NCBI GenBank assembly: GCA_016191785.1
Contig: JACPVJ010000082.1
Coordinates: 1-64,000, forward strand
Source: Myxococcales bacterium
GTDB taxonomy: Bacteria; Myxococcota_A; Polyangia; Polyangiales; Polyangiaceae
Length of the DNA: 64,000 nt
Reading direction: 5' to 3'
Both the position numbers and the translations under genes were made by a program. The stretch's first letter is position 1; each line of letters begins with the position of its first letter. Positions 8,255-16,291 of the stretch are shown here, one piece after another. The notes under the pieces were generated by a model. The model worked only from the letters and a program-made list of their open reading frames with translations. It was not told where the DNA came from and searched no databases.

Positions 8255-9457
8255 TCAACGCTGCGCAGAGGCGACCGCCGCCCCGAGCACCGACAGCGCC
8301 TCGTCGATCTCCGACTCGGCCGCCGCATAACTGTAGCGAACGTGCCCCGGCGCGCCGAAAGGCTCGCCGGCCACCGCCGCGATACCGCAGACGTCGAGCT
8401 GCCAGAGGGTGACGTCGTCCGCGCTCTCGAGGCGTCGGTCGCCCCACTTGATGCCATACAGCCCGGTCACGTCGGGAAAGGCGTAGAAGGCGCCGCGCGG
8501 CCAGTCGCACCGGATGCCGGGGATCTGGTTCAGGCCCTCGACCATGCGCCGCCTGCGCTCGGCAAACGCCCGGGCCATGGCCGCGATCGGATCCCGCGGG
8601 CCAATCAGCGCGGCCTCCGCCGCGGCCTGGGCAATCGCCGCCGGGTTGGTGGTGGACTGCCCCTGGACCTTGAGCATGGCCTTGGCCACCGCCGGCGGCG
8701 AGATCGCCCAGCCGATGCGCCATCCGGTCATCGCGTAGGTCTTGCTCACGCCGTCGACCACGACCATCCGCTCGCGGAGCTCGGGCGCGAGCTTGGCCAG
8801 CGACACGTGCTGGAAGCCGTCGTAGGTCAAGTCGCCGTAGATCTCGTCGAGCACGACCCACACGTCGCGCTGCTTCAGCACCTCGGCCAGGGCCAGGAGC
8901 TCGTTCTGGTCGTAGGCCGCGCCGCTGGGGTTGGACGGCGTGCACAGGATCACGGCCTTGGTTCGCGGCCCGATGGCGCGGTCGAGCGCCTCGGGGGTCA
9001 TTCGGAAGCCCTGCGCGGCCGAGGTCTCGACGATCTTCGGCACGCCGTCGAACAACCGCACCTGCTCGGGATAACTGACCCAGTACGGCGCCGGGATCAC
9101 CACTTCGTCGCCGGGATCGCAGAGCACCATCGCCAGGTTGAAGAGCGCGTGTTTGGCGCCCACCGACACGGTGACCATGTCCGGCGTCGGCCGCCACCCG
9201 CGGTCGCGCTCGGTCGCGAGGCAGATCGCCTCGCGCAGACTGACGGTGCCCTGGACTGCGGTGTAGTGCGAGCTCTTGCCCATGGCTCGCTCGGCGGCGG
9301 CCCGGATGTGCTCGGGCGTCTGAAAGTCCGGTTCGCCGACGCCGAAAGCGTACACCTTGCGACCAGCGGCCCTGAGCTCGGCGGCCTTGGCGGTCATCGC
9401 GAGGGTGGCGCTCGGCACCACCGCGTCCAATCGCTTTGCCAGGTTGGTCGGCACCAT
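8255..9457 (-). CDS. Class I pyridoxal-phosphate aminotransferase (aspartate aminotransferase-like)
   Basis: ATG at 9457, preceded by AAAGGAG, gives 400 residues, the usual size of subgroup Ib aspartate aminotransferases. Conserved features are GEPDFQTPEHI at 41-51, SVGAKHALFN near 98-107, PSNPSG with Asn176, DEIYGDL with Asp204 and Tyr207, and SKT with the PLP-binding Lys239 followed by the MTGWRIGW motif. A late Arg (HVRYSYA) would bind the substrate carboxylate. The likely reaction is aspartate plus 2-oxoglutarate to oxaloacetate plus glutamate, though related enzymes use other substrates. Its start overlaps the tatA stop (TGATG). The longer open frame upstream lies within tatA and was rejected. 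Confidence 0.9.
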   Translation of the reverse strand: MVPTNLAKRLDAVVPSATLAMTAKAAELRAAGRKVYAFGVGEPDFQTPEHIRAAAERAMGKSSHYTAVQGTVSLREAICLATERDRGWRPTPDMVTVSVGAKHALFNLAMVLCDPGDEVVIPAPYWVSYPEQVRLFDGVPKIVETSAAQGFRMTPEALDRAIGPRTKAVILCTPSNPSGAAYDQNELLALAEVLKQRDVWVVLDEIYGDLTYDGFQHVSLAKLAPELRERMVVVDGVSKTYAMTGWRIGWAISPPAVAKAMLKVQGQSTTNPAAIAQAAAEAALIGPRDPIAAMARAFAERRRRMVEGLNQIPGIRCDWPRGAFYAFPDVTGLYGIKWGDRRLESADDVTLWQLDVCGIAAVAGEPFGAPGHVRYSYAAAESEIDEALSVLGAAVASAQR

Positions 9458-9741
9458 CAGCTCCTTTCTTCGTCCTCGTCGGTCGTTCGTCGCTTGGTCA
9501 TCACGTGACGCCGATTGCTCACGCCGGGCTCGCGTGGCCGAACGCGCTTCTGCGGCTCGTCGTCGTCGTCTTCGTCGTCGTCTTCGTCGAGCCTCGGGGC
9601 TCGTCCCGAGTCTTTCATGCTTTTTCGGAAGGCGCGCACGCCTTCGCCGAGCCCGCGTCCGATTTCGCCCAGCCGACGCCCGCCCAAGAAGACGACGATC
9701 AATAGGACGATGACGACCAACTGCCAGGGGCCGACACCCAT
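9457..9741 (-). CDS. tatA: Twin-arginine translocase subunit TatA/E
   Basis: The 94-residue protein begins MGVGPWQLVVIVLLIVVFLG, a short helix with N-terminal Gly-Pro typical of TatA, followed by the hinge GGRRLGEIGRGLGEGVRAF and an amphipathic helix. The C-terminal half is highly charged, with an Asp/Glu run near 52-62, and is longer than in many TatA proteins. TatA oligomers form the pore-like element of the Tat exporter. A Tat substrate, ActB, is encoded at 46953. tatB and tatC are not in this window. It is coupled to the downstream aminotransferase by a TGATG overlap. Confidence 0.9.
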   Translation of the reverse strand: MGVGPWQLVVIVLLIVVFLGGRRLGEIGRGLGEGVRAFRKSMKDSGRAPRLDEDDDEDDDDEPQKRVRPREPGVSNRRHVMTKRRTTDEDEERS

Positions 9742-9799
9742 GGGAAGCCGCGACCTCTAACACCCCGCGCGCCGCCGAGCAACGCGCTGGGGGGGCCGC

Positions 9800-10795
9800 T
9801 CAGCGCTTGCACACGAGCCGCCGCAATCGGGCAAAATCTGCCGGAAGGAAGCGGCGCGCGGCGGCCACCAGCACGAGCGCGCCGCCGCCCACGGCGGGGA
9901 CGAGCGCGTAGGAAAGCGGGCCGAGCGCGCTCGCGTCGAGCCGCGAGAGCACGACGAACGCGGCCAAGGCCGGCAGGCCCCCTACCGCCAGGGCCCCGAC
10001 CCTGCGCGCGACCCCGAACCCGATCACCAACCCGGCCGCCCCGAGCGCCAGTGCGACCGCGGTCGCCGCGACCCACCACGCTCGGAGCACGAACGGCAGC
10101 TTCGCGCTGCGCCCCCAACCGGGGAGCCCGCGGACGGTCGCCGACTGCACCGCGAGCTCGAGCGCCACCTGGTCGTCGAGCTTCTTGGTGAAGACCCGAA
10201 GATCCGTGAACGACACCTGGCGCAGGTCCTCGCTCGGGCTGACCGCCGTGGCGGTGTACCGACCAAGATCGCCCAGGCCCGGAAGCTTGCCGGTGACACG
10301 CGGGGGCTGCCCGGGAAAACACAGCCAGGTCACACCCACGAGCGGCACCTGCGCGCTCTTCGGAGCGCTCACTCGCGCGCAGCTCGACCGACCCTGCGCG
10401 ATCAAGTCGACCGCGAAGCGGCCCGGCACGTCGGCGCTCGAGCCCCAGGACATGCTCGCGAGCGCAAGGCTCGCGCCAAGGGCGGCGACGGGCAGCGACG
10501 CGCCCAGGACGAGTCGCGCTGGAGAGGCCCCGAGCGCGAGCAGCGCCCGGCCTTCTCCCCGTTCGACGAAGGTCGCGACCGCGAGCGCGACCCCGATCGG
10601 AAGACCGAACAAGAGGGCGGTCTCGGTCGCGGCGGCGCCCAGCGCCCGCGCGAAGGGCAGCGCGACCTCGAGGGGCACCTCCGGGGACCAGAGCCACGGG
10701 AGGAGGCGGATCCCCCCGGCGGCCAGGCCGAGCGCGACCAGGGTGAGCACGGTCCAGCACGCACCCGTCACCGCTCGCCGGGCCAATGCGCTCAT
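9800..10795 (-). CDS. LptF/LptG-family permease (YjgP/YjgQ-like)
   Basis: This 331-residue protein has the architecture of LPS-transport permeases. Membrane helices lie near 15-35, 45-65 and 90-112. A large periplasmic domain at about 120-230 contains WLCFPGQPPRVTG and VSFTDLRVFTKKLDDQ. Three further helices lie near 235-312. The segment FTKKLDDQ-x4-ELAVQSATVRGLPGW resembles the jellyroll and re-entry region of LptF/G. It is shorter than the typical 355-400 residues, with a compact periplasmic part. An LptB2FG-type role in lipopolysaccharide extraction is likely, but it could be a related uncharacterised permease. It heads the minus-strand operon, 58 bases before tatA. Confidence 0.65.
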   Translation of the reverse strand: MSALARRAVTGACWTVLTLVALGLAAGGIRLLPWLWSPEVPLEVALPFARALGAAATETALLFGLPIGVALAVATFVERGEGRALLALGASPARLVLGASLPVAALGASLALASMSWGSSADVPGRFAVDLIAQGRSSCARVSAPKSAQVPLVGVTWLCFPGQPPRVTGKLPGLGDLGRYTATAVSPSEDLRQVSFTDLRVFTKKLDDQVALELAVQSATVRGLPGWGRSAKLPFVLRAWWVAATAVALALGAAGLVIGFGVARRVGALAVGGLPALAAFVVLSRLDASALGPLSYALVPAVGGGALVLVAAARRFLPADFARLRRLVCKR

Positions 10796-10938
10796 CCCCC
10801 ATGATTTAGCCTGTCCTGTCCCGGGTTTCCCCTGCCCTCTGCTTGAGCTTGGTGACCGGCCTCGGGCGGGGTAATCTCCGCGAACATTTCGGCGTGGTGG
10901 GACACCGGACGCCCGGAACCCCCACCTGCGGAGGAACG

Positions 10939-11598
10939 ATGCGTATTCTTCACCTGCTCTCGGGAGCCGCCGTCGCGGCGACTCTGGTTCTCGGCGGAAG
11001 CCCGGCCCGCGCGGCAGAGGACGCCACCGAGGCGTCGCCCACCGGCAAGGGCATCACCGGCGGAGCCCTGCTGGGCGCAGAGGTCGTGATGCTGTTCGAG
11101 GCGGCCATCAAGGTGAAGAAGCCCTGGGCTTATGCCCTCGGCGGCATCGCGGGCGGCGTCGCCGGCGGGGTGGGTGGCTACTTCGTCGAGGACTCGGGGG
11201 ACGCCAAGCTGAGCATCTACTTGCTCGCGGGCGGCATGGCCCTGGCGATTCCGACCACCGTCGCGGTCCTCAACGCCACTTCCTACGATCCCGGCGCGGA
11301 TGCCACCGAAGACCGAGGGACCAAGGACGAGCCGGTGGCCGAGCCCCCGCAACCCACCGCCGCGCCGCCGCAGGGCGCCACGAAGAAGGCGCGCTCCCGC
11401 CGGGTGGCCCGACGCGCGCCCGCCCAGCCCGAGCTCTACACCGCGCCGCCAGCGCTGGTGGGCGCGAGCCCGAGCACGCTCAGCCTGAGCCTCCCCGCGG
11501 TCGAGGTCCGGAATGCCTACTCCCGGGCCGAGCTGGTCCAGTACGGGGTCAAACAGGCCACCGAGGTCCGCGTTCCGGTGATGCGTTTCGTCTTCTGA
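10939..11598 (+). CDS. Secreted protein with Gly-zipper helices and Arg/Ala linker
   Basis: ATG at 10939 follows GGAGGAACG, a strong ribosome site, so the longer upstream frame is rejected. The 219-residue product has a signal peptide (MRILHLLSGAAVAATLVLGG, cleavage near AARA), then two hydrophobic Gly-rich segments (YALGGIAGGVAGGVGGYFV and IYLLAGGMALAIPTTVAVL), a Pro/Ala/Arg linker with ARRAPAQPELYTAPPALVG, and a C-terminus rich in possible short strands that ends in Phe (VMRFVF). The helix-linker layout resembles the C-terminal half of the TPR/two-helix proteins elsewhere in the window, but the TPR part is missing. Function unknown. Confidence 0.7.
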   Translation: MRILHLLSGAAVAATLVLGGSPARAAEDATEASPTGKGITGGALLGAEVVMLFEAAIKVKKPWAYALGGIAGGVAGGVGGYFVEDSGDAKLSIYLLAGGMALAIPTTVAVLNATSYDPGADATEDRGTKDEPVAEPPQPTAAPPQGATKKARSRRVARRAPAQPELYTAPPALVGASPSTLSLSLPAVEVRNAYSRAELVQYGVKQATEVRVPVMRFVF

Positions 11599-11612
11599 AG
11601 CTCCCGCGCGGC

Positions 11613-11642
11613 TTGGAGAGCGCCGGCGGTTTCGGCTAGCAT
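11613..11642 (+). promoter_or_regulatory. Candidate promoter of the kinase gene at 11676
   Basis: TTGGAG (11613-11618) is separated by 18 bases from TAGCAT (11637-11642). Both are partial matches to the sigma-70 consensus. The start codon at 11676 lies 33 bases further on, behind GAAGGACGG. Weak, by eye. Confidence 0.35.
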
Positions 11643-11675
11643 CCGGGATCTTCTCGAAGGACGGACATCAAGCAG

Positions 11676-13415
11676 ATGGCACAACCAGCGCCGCAACGCT
11701 CCGGATCCCGTGGACGCGGGGAGGATCCGTCACTCGGTAGAGTCATTGCCGGTCGCTACCGCCTCGAAGCGCGCATCGGCGAGGGCGGCATGGGCATCGT
11801 CTACCGCGCGCGCCACGTGCTGATCGATCGCGTCGTCGCGGTCAAGCTGATCCGGCCCGACCTGCGCGGCGAGACCCACCTCCGCGCGTGGATGCTGCGG
11901 GAGGCTCGCGCCGCCAACCGCGTCGACCACGCCCACATCATCGACATTCACGACATCGGCGAGACCGACGAGAGCGAGCTGTACCTGGTCATGGAGTACC
12001 TGATCGGGACTCCGCTCTCGACCGAGCTCGCGCGCGGGCCGATGCCGCTGACCCGCGCCGTCGACATCCTCGAGCAGATGGGCGCGGCGCTCGCGCGCGC
12101 GCACGACCTGGGTGTGGTCCACCGCGATCTGAAGAGCGACAACATCCTGATCACCCAGCGCGGCGGCCGAAAAGACTTCGTGAAGATCCTCGACTTCGGC
12201 CTCGCGGCGCTGGCCCACGATCCCCGGCTAGCCCCCAAAGGGGCCGTGTTCGGCACGCCCGAGTACATGTCACCGGAGCAGGCCCGCGGCGAGCAGGCCG
12301 GCCCGCAGTCGGATCTCTACGCGCTCGGCGTGCTGTTCTTCGAGATGCTGGTCGGGCAGTTGCCTTTCCGCGCGGCCGACCGCGACACCTTGCTCGAGAT
12401 GCAGCGCACGGCACCGGCGCCGCGGCCCACCAGCATCAAGAAGGACGTCAACCCGGTCGCCGAGAAGATCATCCTCAAGCTGCTCGAGAAAGAGAGTCGC
12501 AAGCGGTATCGCGACGGTCACCACCTGCTCGAGGAGCTGAAGGCCCTGCAGCGTTCGCTCCCCAGCACCTCGTGGGACAAAGAGGCCGCGGGCGAGGCGC
12601 CTGCGCCGGCCGCGCCGCCGCCTGCCCCGCCACCGCCCAGGTCCACGCCGGTCACCGAGTGGGCGAACCGCGCTGGGCTCTTCGCGCGGATGCTCGCCCG
12701 GGCCTTTCCGGCGGGGAACGCGGCTCCCGAGCTGAGCCAAGCCATGGCCAACATCTGGGAGGTCACGGCCAAGGCCAATGGGCTCGAGGGCGAGATCGCC
12801 AGCCACACCCGCAAGCTCGAGGCGCTCGAGCGGCGGGGCCGGGCGCTGCGTGCCGAGATCGGACGCAAGGTCGAAGAGCTGGCCCAGGAAGAGAGCCGCG
12901 CGCTGCGCGACGCGGCGGCGTACGGCGAAGAAGAAGAGACCGCGCGCCGTGAGCTGAGCTCGGCCATGCAGCTCGCCAAAGAGAAAGTGGCACAAGCGGA
13001 CGCTGCCGAGCGCGCAGGTCAGGGTTCGCGGGCGATCTACGAGGGCGCCGGCGCCGCACGCGCGATGGTCGAGGCCAAGCGCCAGTGGCTCTCCACGCGC
13101 GAGGCTCGCCGCACCGCGCGCGAGGCCATCGCACGCGATCTCCGCCGGCAGATCGAAGATCTGCGCGCGCAGCTCGCGCGCTACGCCGAGGCGCTGGAAG
13201 AGGACCTAGCGAGCGGGCGCGAGAAGGTCGCCGCCCGCACCCGGGAAGGCGTGCGCATGGAGCAGACCTTCGGCGATGCGAGCCACGCCCTGTCCGAGGC
13301 CCTCAAAGATCGCCCCGAGTGCCGAGACCTGATGGCCCAGCTCAAGGGCGCCGACAACGCGCAAGAGGCGCCCGAGCAGCCGTGGACCAACGCCAGCGGG
13401 CGCGTGGTCAGCTGA
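11676..13415 (+). CDS. Hanks-type Ser/Thr protein kinase with C-terminal coiled coil
   Basis: The 579-residue protein has a complete kinase domain at about 28-295: glycine loop GEGGMG 35-40, Lys57 in VAVKLI, catalytic HRDLKSDN with Asp151, DFG 173-175 and the activation segment GTPEYMSPEQ. All catalytic residues are present, so it should be active. A short Pro/Ala linker leads to a long helical region (about 350-560) rich in Glu, Arg, Ala and Gln with heptad-like spacing, probably a coiled coil. There is no transmembrane helix, so it is cytoplasmic, unlike the kinases at 13990 and 28183. The coiled coil may dimerise the kinase or bind a partner. It ends one base before the convergent DUF1232 gene. 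Confidence 0.92.
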   Translation: MAQPAPQRSGSRGRGEDPSLGRVIAGRYRLEARIGEGGMGIVYRARHVLIDRVVAVKLIRPDLRGETHLRAWMLREARAANRVDHAHIIDIHDIGETDESELYLVMEYLIGTPLSTELARGPMPLTRAVDILEQMGAALARAHDLGVVHRDLKSDNILITQRGGRKDFVKILDFGLAALAHDPRLAPKGAVFGTPEYMSPEQARGEQAGPQSDLYALGVLFFEMLVGQLPFRAADRDTLLEMQRTAPAPRPTSIKKDVNPVAEKIILKLLEKESRKRYRDGHHLLEELKALQRSLPSTSWDKEAAGEAPAPAAPPPAPPPPRSTPVTEWANRAGLFARMLARAFPAGNAAPELSQAMANIWEVTAKANGLEGEIASHTRKLEALERRGRALRAEIGRKVEELAQEESRALRDAAAYGEEEETARRELSSAMQLAKEKVAQADAAERAGQGSRAIYEGAGAARAMVEAKRQWLSTREARRTAREAIARDLRRQIEDLRAQLARYAEALEEDLASGREKVAARTREGVRMEQTFGDASHALSEALKDRPECRDLMAQLKGADNAQEAPEQPWTNASGRVVS

Positions 13416-13955
13416 TCACTTCGGCAGCTTGGCCGAGAGGAAGCTCTTCAGCTTGACCAGGTTCTTGGCGTCCCGCTGAAACGCCGGCGACGCGTAGCCA
13501 TCGGCCCAAGCGCGGATGTCGCGGACGAACTCCGCCGTCACCGCCGGGTCGCCCAAGATGTCGTCCACCGTGCGGCCACGGGACGGTGCGGCACCGAGAC
13601 CGGCCACGTAGGCTTCTAGCCGTGCGTAATCGCCCTCGAGCAGCTCGCGGATCAGGCCCGCTTCGCCCGCCAGGCGCGCCAGCACCGGGTCGGCGGGGTC
13701 GGCGCCGGCGGCCCCCACCCGAAAGACGAAGGCGTCGTCGATGAAGCCGAGGTCCTCGATCCCGTCTGGGATCAGATCGAGGGACCGCAACAGGTAGTTG
13801 AGCGTGGCTGCGGCCTGGCGCCGGACCGACTGGGGCGTACCACTGGCCTCGACCAACGCCGCGAGCGCCCGCGCGTCGTCCCCGAGGGTGCGCAGCCAGT
13901 TCGGAAACGCTTCGAGGCAGCGACTTTCGAGCTCGGTCAAGGTGGGCGCGGTCAT
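13416..13955 (-). CDS. DUF1232 (YkvA-like) protein
   Basis: This 179-residue protein contains the DUF1232 core, LNYLLRSLDLIPDGIEDLGFIDDAF near 53-77, with the SxDLIPDxIxxLGxxDD pattern. In this copy the first core helix is less hydrophobic than in typical membrane YkvA proteins, and the last 100 residues are soluble and helical. The biochemical function of the family is unknown. It lies 34 bases downstream of the kinase gene at 13990-15207 on the same strand and probably shares its transcript. It is convergent with the kinase at 11676 with no gap. Confidence 0.75.
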   Translation of the reverse strand: MTAPTLTELESRCLEAFPNWLRTLGDDARALAALVEASGTPQSVRRQAAATLNYLLRSLDLIPDGIEDLGFIDDAFVFRVGAAGADPADPVLARLAGEAGLIRELLEGDYARLEAYVAGLGAAPSRGRTVDDILGDPAVTAEFVRDIRAWADGYASPAFQRDAKNLVKLKSFLSAKLPK

Positions 13956-13989
13956 GGTGAGCGGTTCTTACCCGAGCCCGGACCGGGCG

Positions 13990-15207
13990 TCACCACTTGC
14001 CGACGAACAGGCCCGCGGCAAACCCGAGCATCAGCGCGATGCCCGCGATCAGCAACGCCAAGGCGAGCGGCACCGAGAGCCCGCGTCGCGGCACGGTGAC
14101 GACCTCGACCGAAGGCGGCGGTGACAGCGGTGAGGCCGCGCCCCCGGGCAAGCCCGCGGACACGGCGGTGTCGCCACCGAAGCGGCGCGGCACGAGAGCG
14201 GGGCTCGGCGGCGGGTGCGACGCGGCGTGCCCTTCTGCGCTCGACGGCCCCGGAATGTACTGCCCCGGCGGACTCGAGGGCTGCGGCCCACCGGTCGCCG
14301 CCGTCGATGGCGGCAGCGACGGCGCGGGGGGCATCTGTCCGCTCTTGGCGACGCTGTCCACCGCCTGGGCCATCTCGTAGGCGCTCTGGAAACGCTGGGC
14401 CGGGTCCCGAGCGAGGGCACGCTGGAAGAACGGGCCCCAGTGTGCGTACTGCGGCGCCACCTGCTCGATCGGCACGGGCGAGCTGGTGAGGACCTTGGTC
14501 ACTCGCGCGAACTCGTTCTCGGCTTCGAAGGCGGGCACGCCGGTGAGCAGCTCGTAGAACAAGATCCCGCACGACCAGAGGTCGGCTCGCGCGTCCGTGT
14601 GCTTGATGTCCTTGATCTGCTCGGGGCTCATGTAGCCGGGCGTGCCCAGCAGCATCCCGGTGCGCGTCTTCCGGTGCATGCCGCCGGCCGCGTCGAGCAC
14701 CAGCGAGATGCCGAAGTCGAGCAGCTTGAGCTCGCAGCCGTTCTCGGTGTCGCCGGTCAAGAACACGTTGCCGGGTTTCAGATCGCGGTGCACCACCCCG
14801 GCGGCGTGCGCGGCCGACAGCGCCCGCAAGATGCTCTGGACGATGCCTGCGGCTTGTTCGACGGGAACCCGGCCGCGGTTCATGCGGTCCGCCAGGGGCT
14901 CGCCGCGCAAGAGCTCCATCACCAGGTACGGCGTCCCGTCGGCGGCCCGGACGGCCTCGAAGACCCGCGCAATGCCCGGGTGGTCGACGCGGGCGCTGGC
15001 GCGCACCTCGTTCAAGAAGCGCGTCACCACCTCGGGGTTGTCGCCGAACTCGGCCCGCAAGAGCTTGACGGCAGCGCTCGCGCCGCCCTCGACCGACTGG
15101 GCCTCGTACACCGCGGACAGGCCGCCCTGACCCAGCACGTTCGTGAGCCGCCACCGCCGATCCAGCGTGGCACCCACGAGCTCCTCTGGGCGTTCGAACT
15201 CGAGCAT
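13990..15207 (-). CDS. Hanks-type Ser/Thr kinase, C-terminally membrane-anchored
   Basis: ATG at 15207 gives 405 residues. A longer frame to 15270 would enter the upstream lipoprotein gene. The kinase domain spans about 18-275: glycine loop GQGGLS 26-31, Lys48 in AAVKLL, HRDLKPGN with Asp142, DFG 164-166 and GTPGYMSPEQ. All catalytic residues are intact. A Pro/Ser/Gly-rich linker of about 90 residues follows, then one hydrophobic helix (LALALLIAGIALMLGFAAGL) at the extreme C-terminus with only a few residues beyond it. It is therefore tail-anchored with no sensor domain outside, so input must come through a partner protein. Upstream neighbours are a secreted lipoprotein and a TPR/two-helix protein; downstream is DUF1232. 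Confidence 0.92.
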   Translation of the reverse strand: MLEFERPEELVGATLDRRWRLTNVLGQGGLSAVYEAQSVEGGASAAVKLLRAEFGDNPEVVTRFLNEVRASARVDHPGIARVFEAVRAADGTPYLVMELLRGEPLADRMNRGRVPVEQAAGIVQSILRALSAAHAAGVVHRDLKPGNVFLTGDTENGCELKLLDFGISLVLDAAGGMHRKTRTGMLLGTPGYMSPEQIKDIKHTDARADLWSCGILFYELLTGVPAFEAENEFARVTKVLTSSPVPIEQVAPQYAHWGPFFQRALARDPAQRFQSAYEMAQAVDSVAKSGQMPPAPSLPPSTAATGGPQPSSPPGQYIPGPSSAEGHAASHPPPSPALVPRRFGGDTAVSAGLPGGAASPLSPPPSVEVVTVPRRGLSVPLALALLIAGIALMLGFAAGLFVGKW

Positions 15208-15229
15208 CTGGCCGGCTGCCCCCGCGACT

Positions 15230-16291
15230 CTACCCCAGTTGGGCGGCCCGACAGCAGACCGTGAGAGCACCGTTGGGATCGCCGACGATCTGCCCGCCGG
15301 GGGTGCCTCCGCTCGGGACGCAGCTCCCGCCCAGGACCGGGGCCAAGGTCCGCTGGTAGCTCCACCCGGCCCAGAAGTCGTTGATCTTGCCGCTGACCTC
15401 GGTGCACGCCGCGCTCGACACCTTCTGCCCGCCTCCGGCGCACAGCATGTCGTCGTAGAACGCGTACTCGGCCGAGCAGGTGGCCGCGCCGGGCGTGCAG
15501 ACGCACGGCGAGCACTTCCGCTGATCGACGTGCTTCTGGTGGATGATCGTCGCAGTCGGATAGTCGCTCGGGCAGGCCTGTTCGCCGGGCAAGTAGATGC
15601 AGATGTTCGGCGCGTACGCTCCGGTGCCCACCGGAACGCACTCCGACCCGTCCCCGCAGGGCGAACCCGCCTTCAGCAGACAAAGCGAGGCGCGCTTCTG
15701 GAATGGCTCGAGGGGCGCGACCGCTCCGCCCGTGGGCGCGCAGCTGCCGGGCGTGACCACCGTCGGCGGACCGAGCTGGCAGCTCAGCGTGGGGCTCCCG
15801 GTCTTGCCCACGCAGTCGCCGTTGGTCTTGGTGTAGCCCTGGGGACCTGCGCAGGTGCCATTTTCGGCACAGAGCAGCGGGACGGTGCACGAACCGCCCT
15901 GCAGCGGGCCGCACTGACACGGGGCGCACGTGCCGGCGCCGGCGGGCTCGGTCCCGAACATCTGCGGCGTCGCGCCGTCGGGACAGGTGGGACCGGGCGC
16001 GGTCGAGAAGGGGTCGACGACCAGGAACGCGTAGCTCCACTGCGGCCCAGCCTTGGGCACGCACTCTTGGCCCGCTCCGCACGCCACCGGCTGGGAACCC
16101 CCGGTTCCACCTGCGCCGGCGCTGGCCCCGTCGCCGCCGAAGCCACCCAGCGTGGAGCCCCCCGCGCCGGCGGGGCCGGCGTCCCCGGGCGCCTCTCCGA
16201 GCGGCTCGACACTGCAAGCGAGCGCGAGCGAAGCGACCAGGCACGCGCGAAGGAAAGCAAGCGGGTGGGTCACCGGCGCGAGCGAGGACAT
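15230..16291 (-). CDS. Cys-rich secreted lipoprotein
   Basis: ATG at 16291 overlaps the stop of the upstream TPR gene as TGATG and starts a signal peptide with lipobox SLALAC (Cys26). The 353-residue product then has a Gly/Ala/Ser linker to about 65 and a region with roughly two dozen Cys, including CQCGPLQGGSC and CSPCVCTPG. No known catalytic motif was recognised. The Cys pattern suggests several small disulfide-bonded knots, as in other Myxococcota surface lipoproteins. The open frame continues far upstream but only as antisense of coding DNA. It lies between a TPR/two-helix protein and a membrane-anchored kinase in one apparent operon, so it may be part of a surface-sensing unit (inference). 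Confidence 0.8.
   Translation of the reverse strand: MSSLAPVTHPLAFLRACLVASLALACSVEPLGEAPGDAGPAGAGGSTLGGFGGDGASAGAGGTGGSQPVACGAGQECVPKAGPQWSYAFLVVDPFSTAPGPTCPDGATPQMFGTEPAGAGTCAPCQCGPLQGGSCTVPLLCAENGTCAGPQGYTKTNGDCVGKTGSPTLSCQLGPPTVVTPGSCAPTGGAVAPLEPFQKRASLCLLKAGSPCGDGSECVPVGTGAYAPNICIYLPGEQACPSDYPTATIIHQKHVDQRKCSPCVCTPGAATCSAEYAFYDDMLCAGGGQKVSSAACTEVSGKINDFWAGWSYQRTLAPVLGGSCVPSGGTPGGQIVGDPNGALTVCCRAAQLG

Noticed and set aside
7257-9197. 646-codon minus-strand frame across ctaB and the aminotransferase
   Set aside because: It is out of frame with both genes. Only its last 32 codons, with their own ATG at 7352, are kept as a small-peptide candidate.
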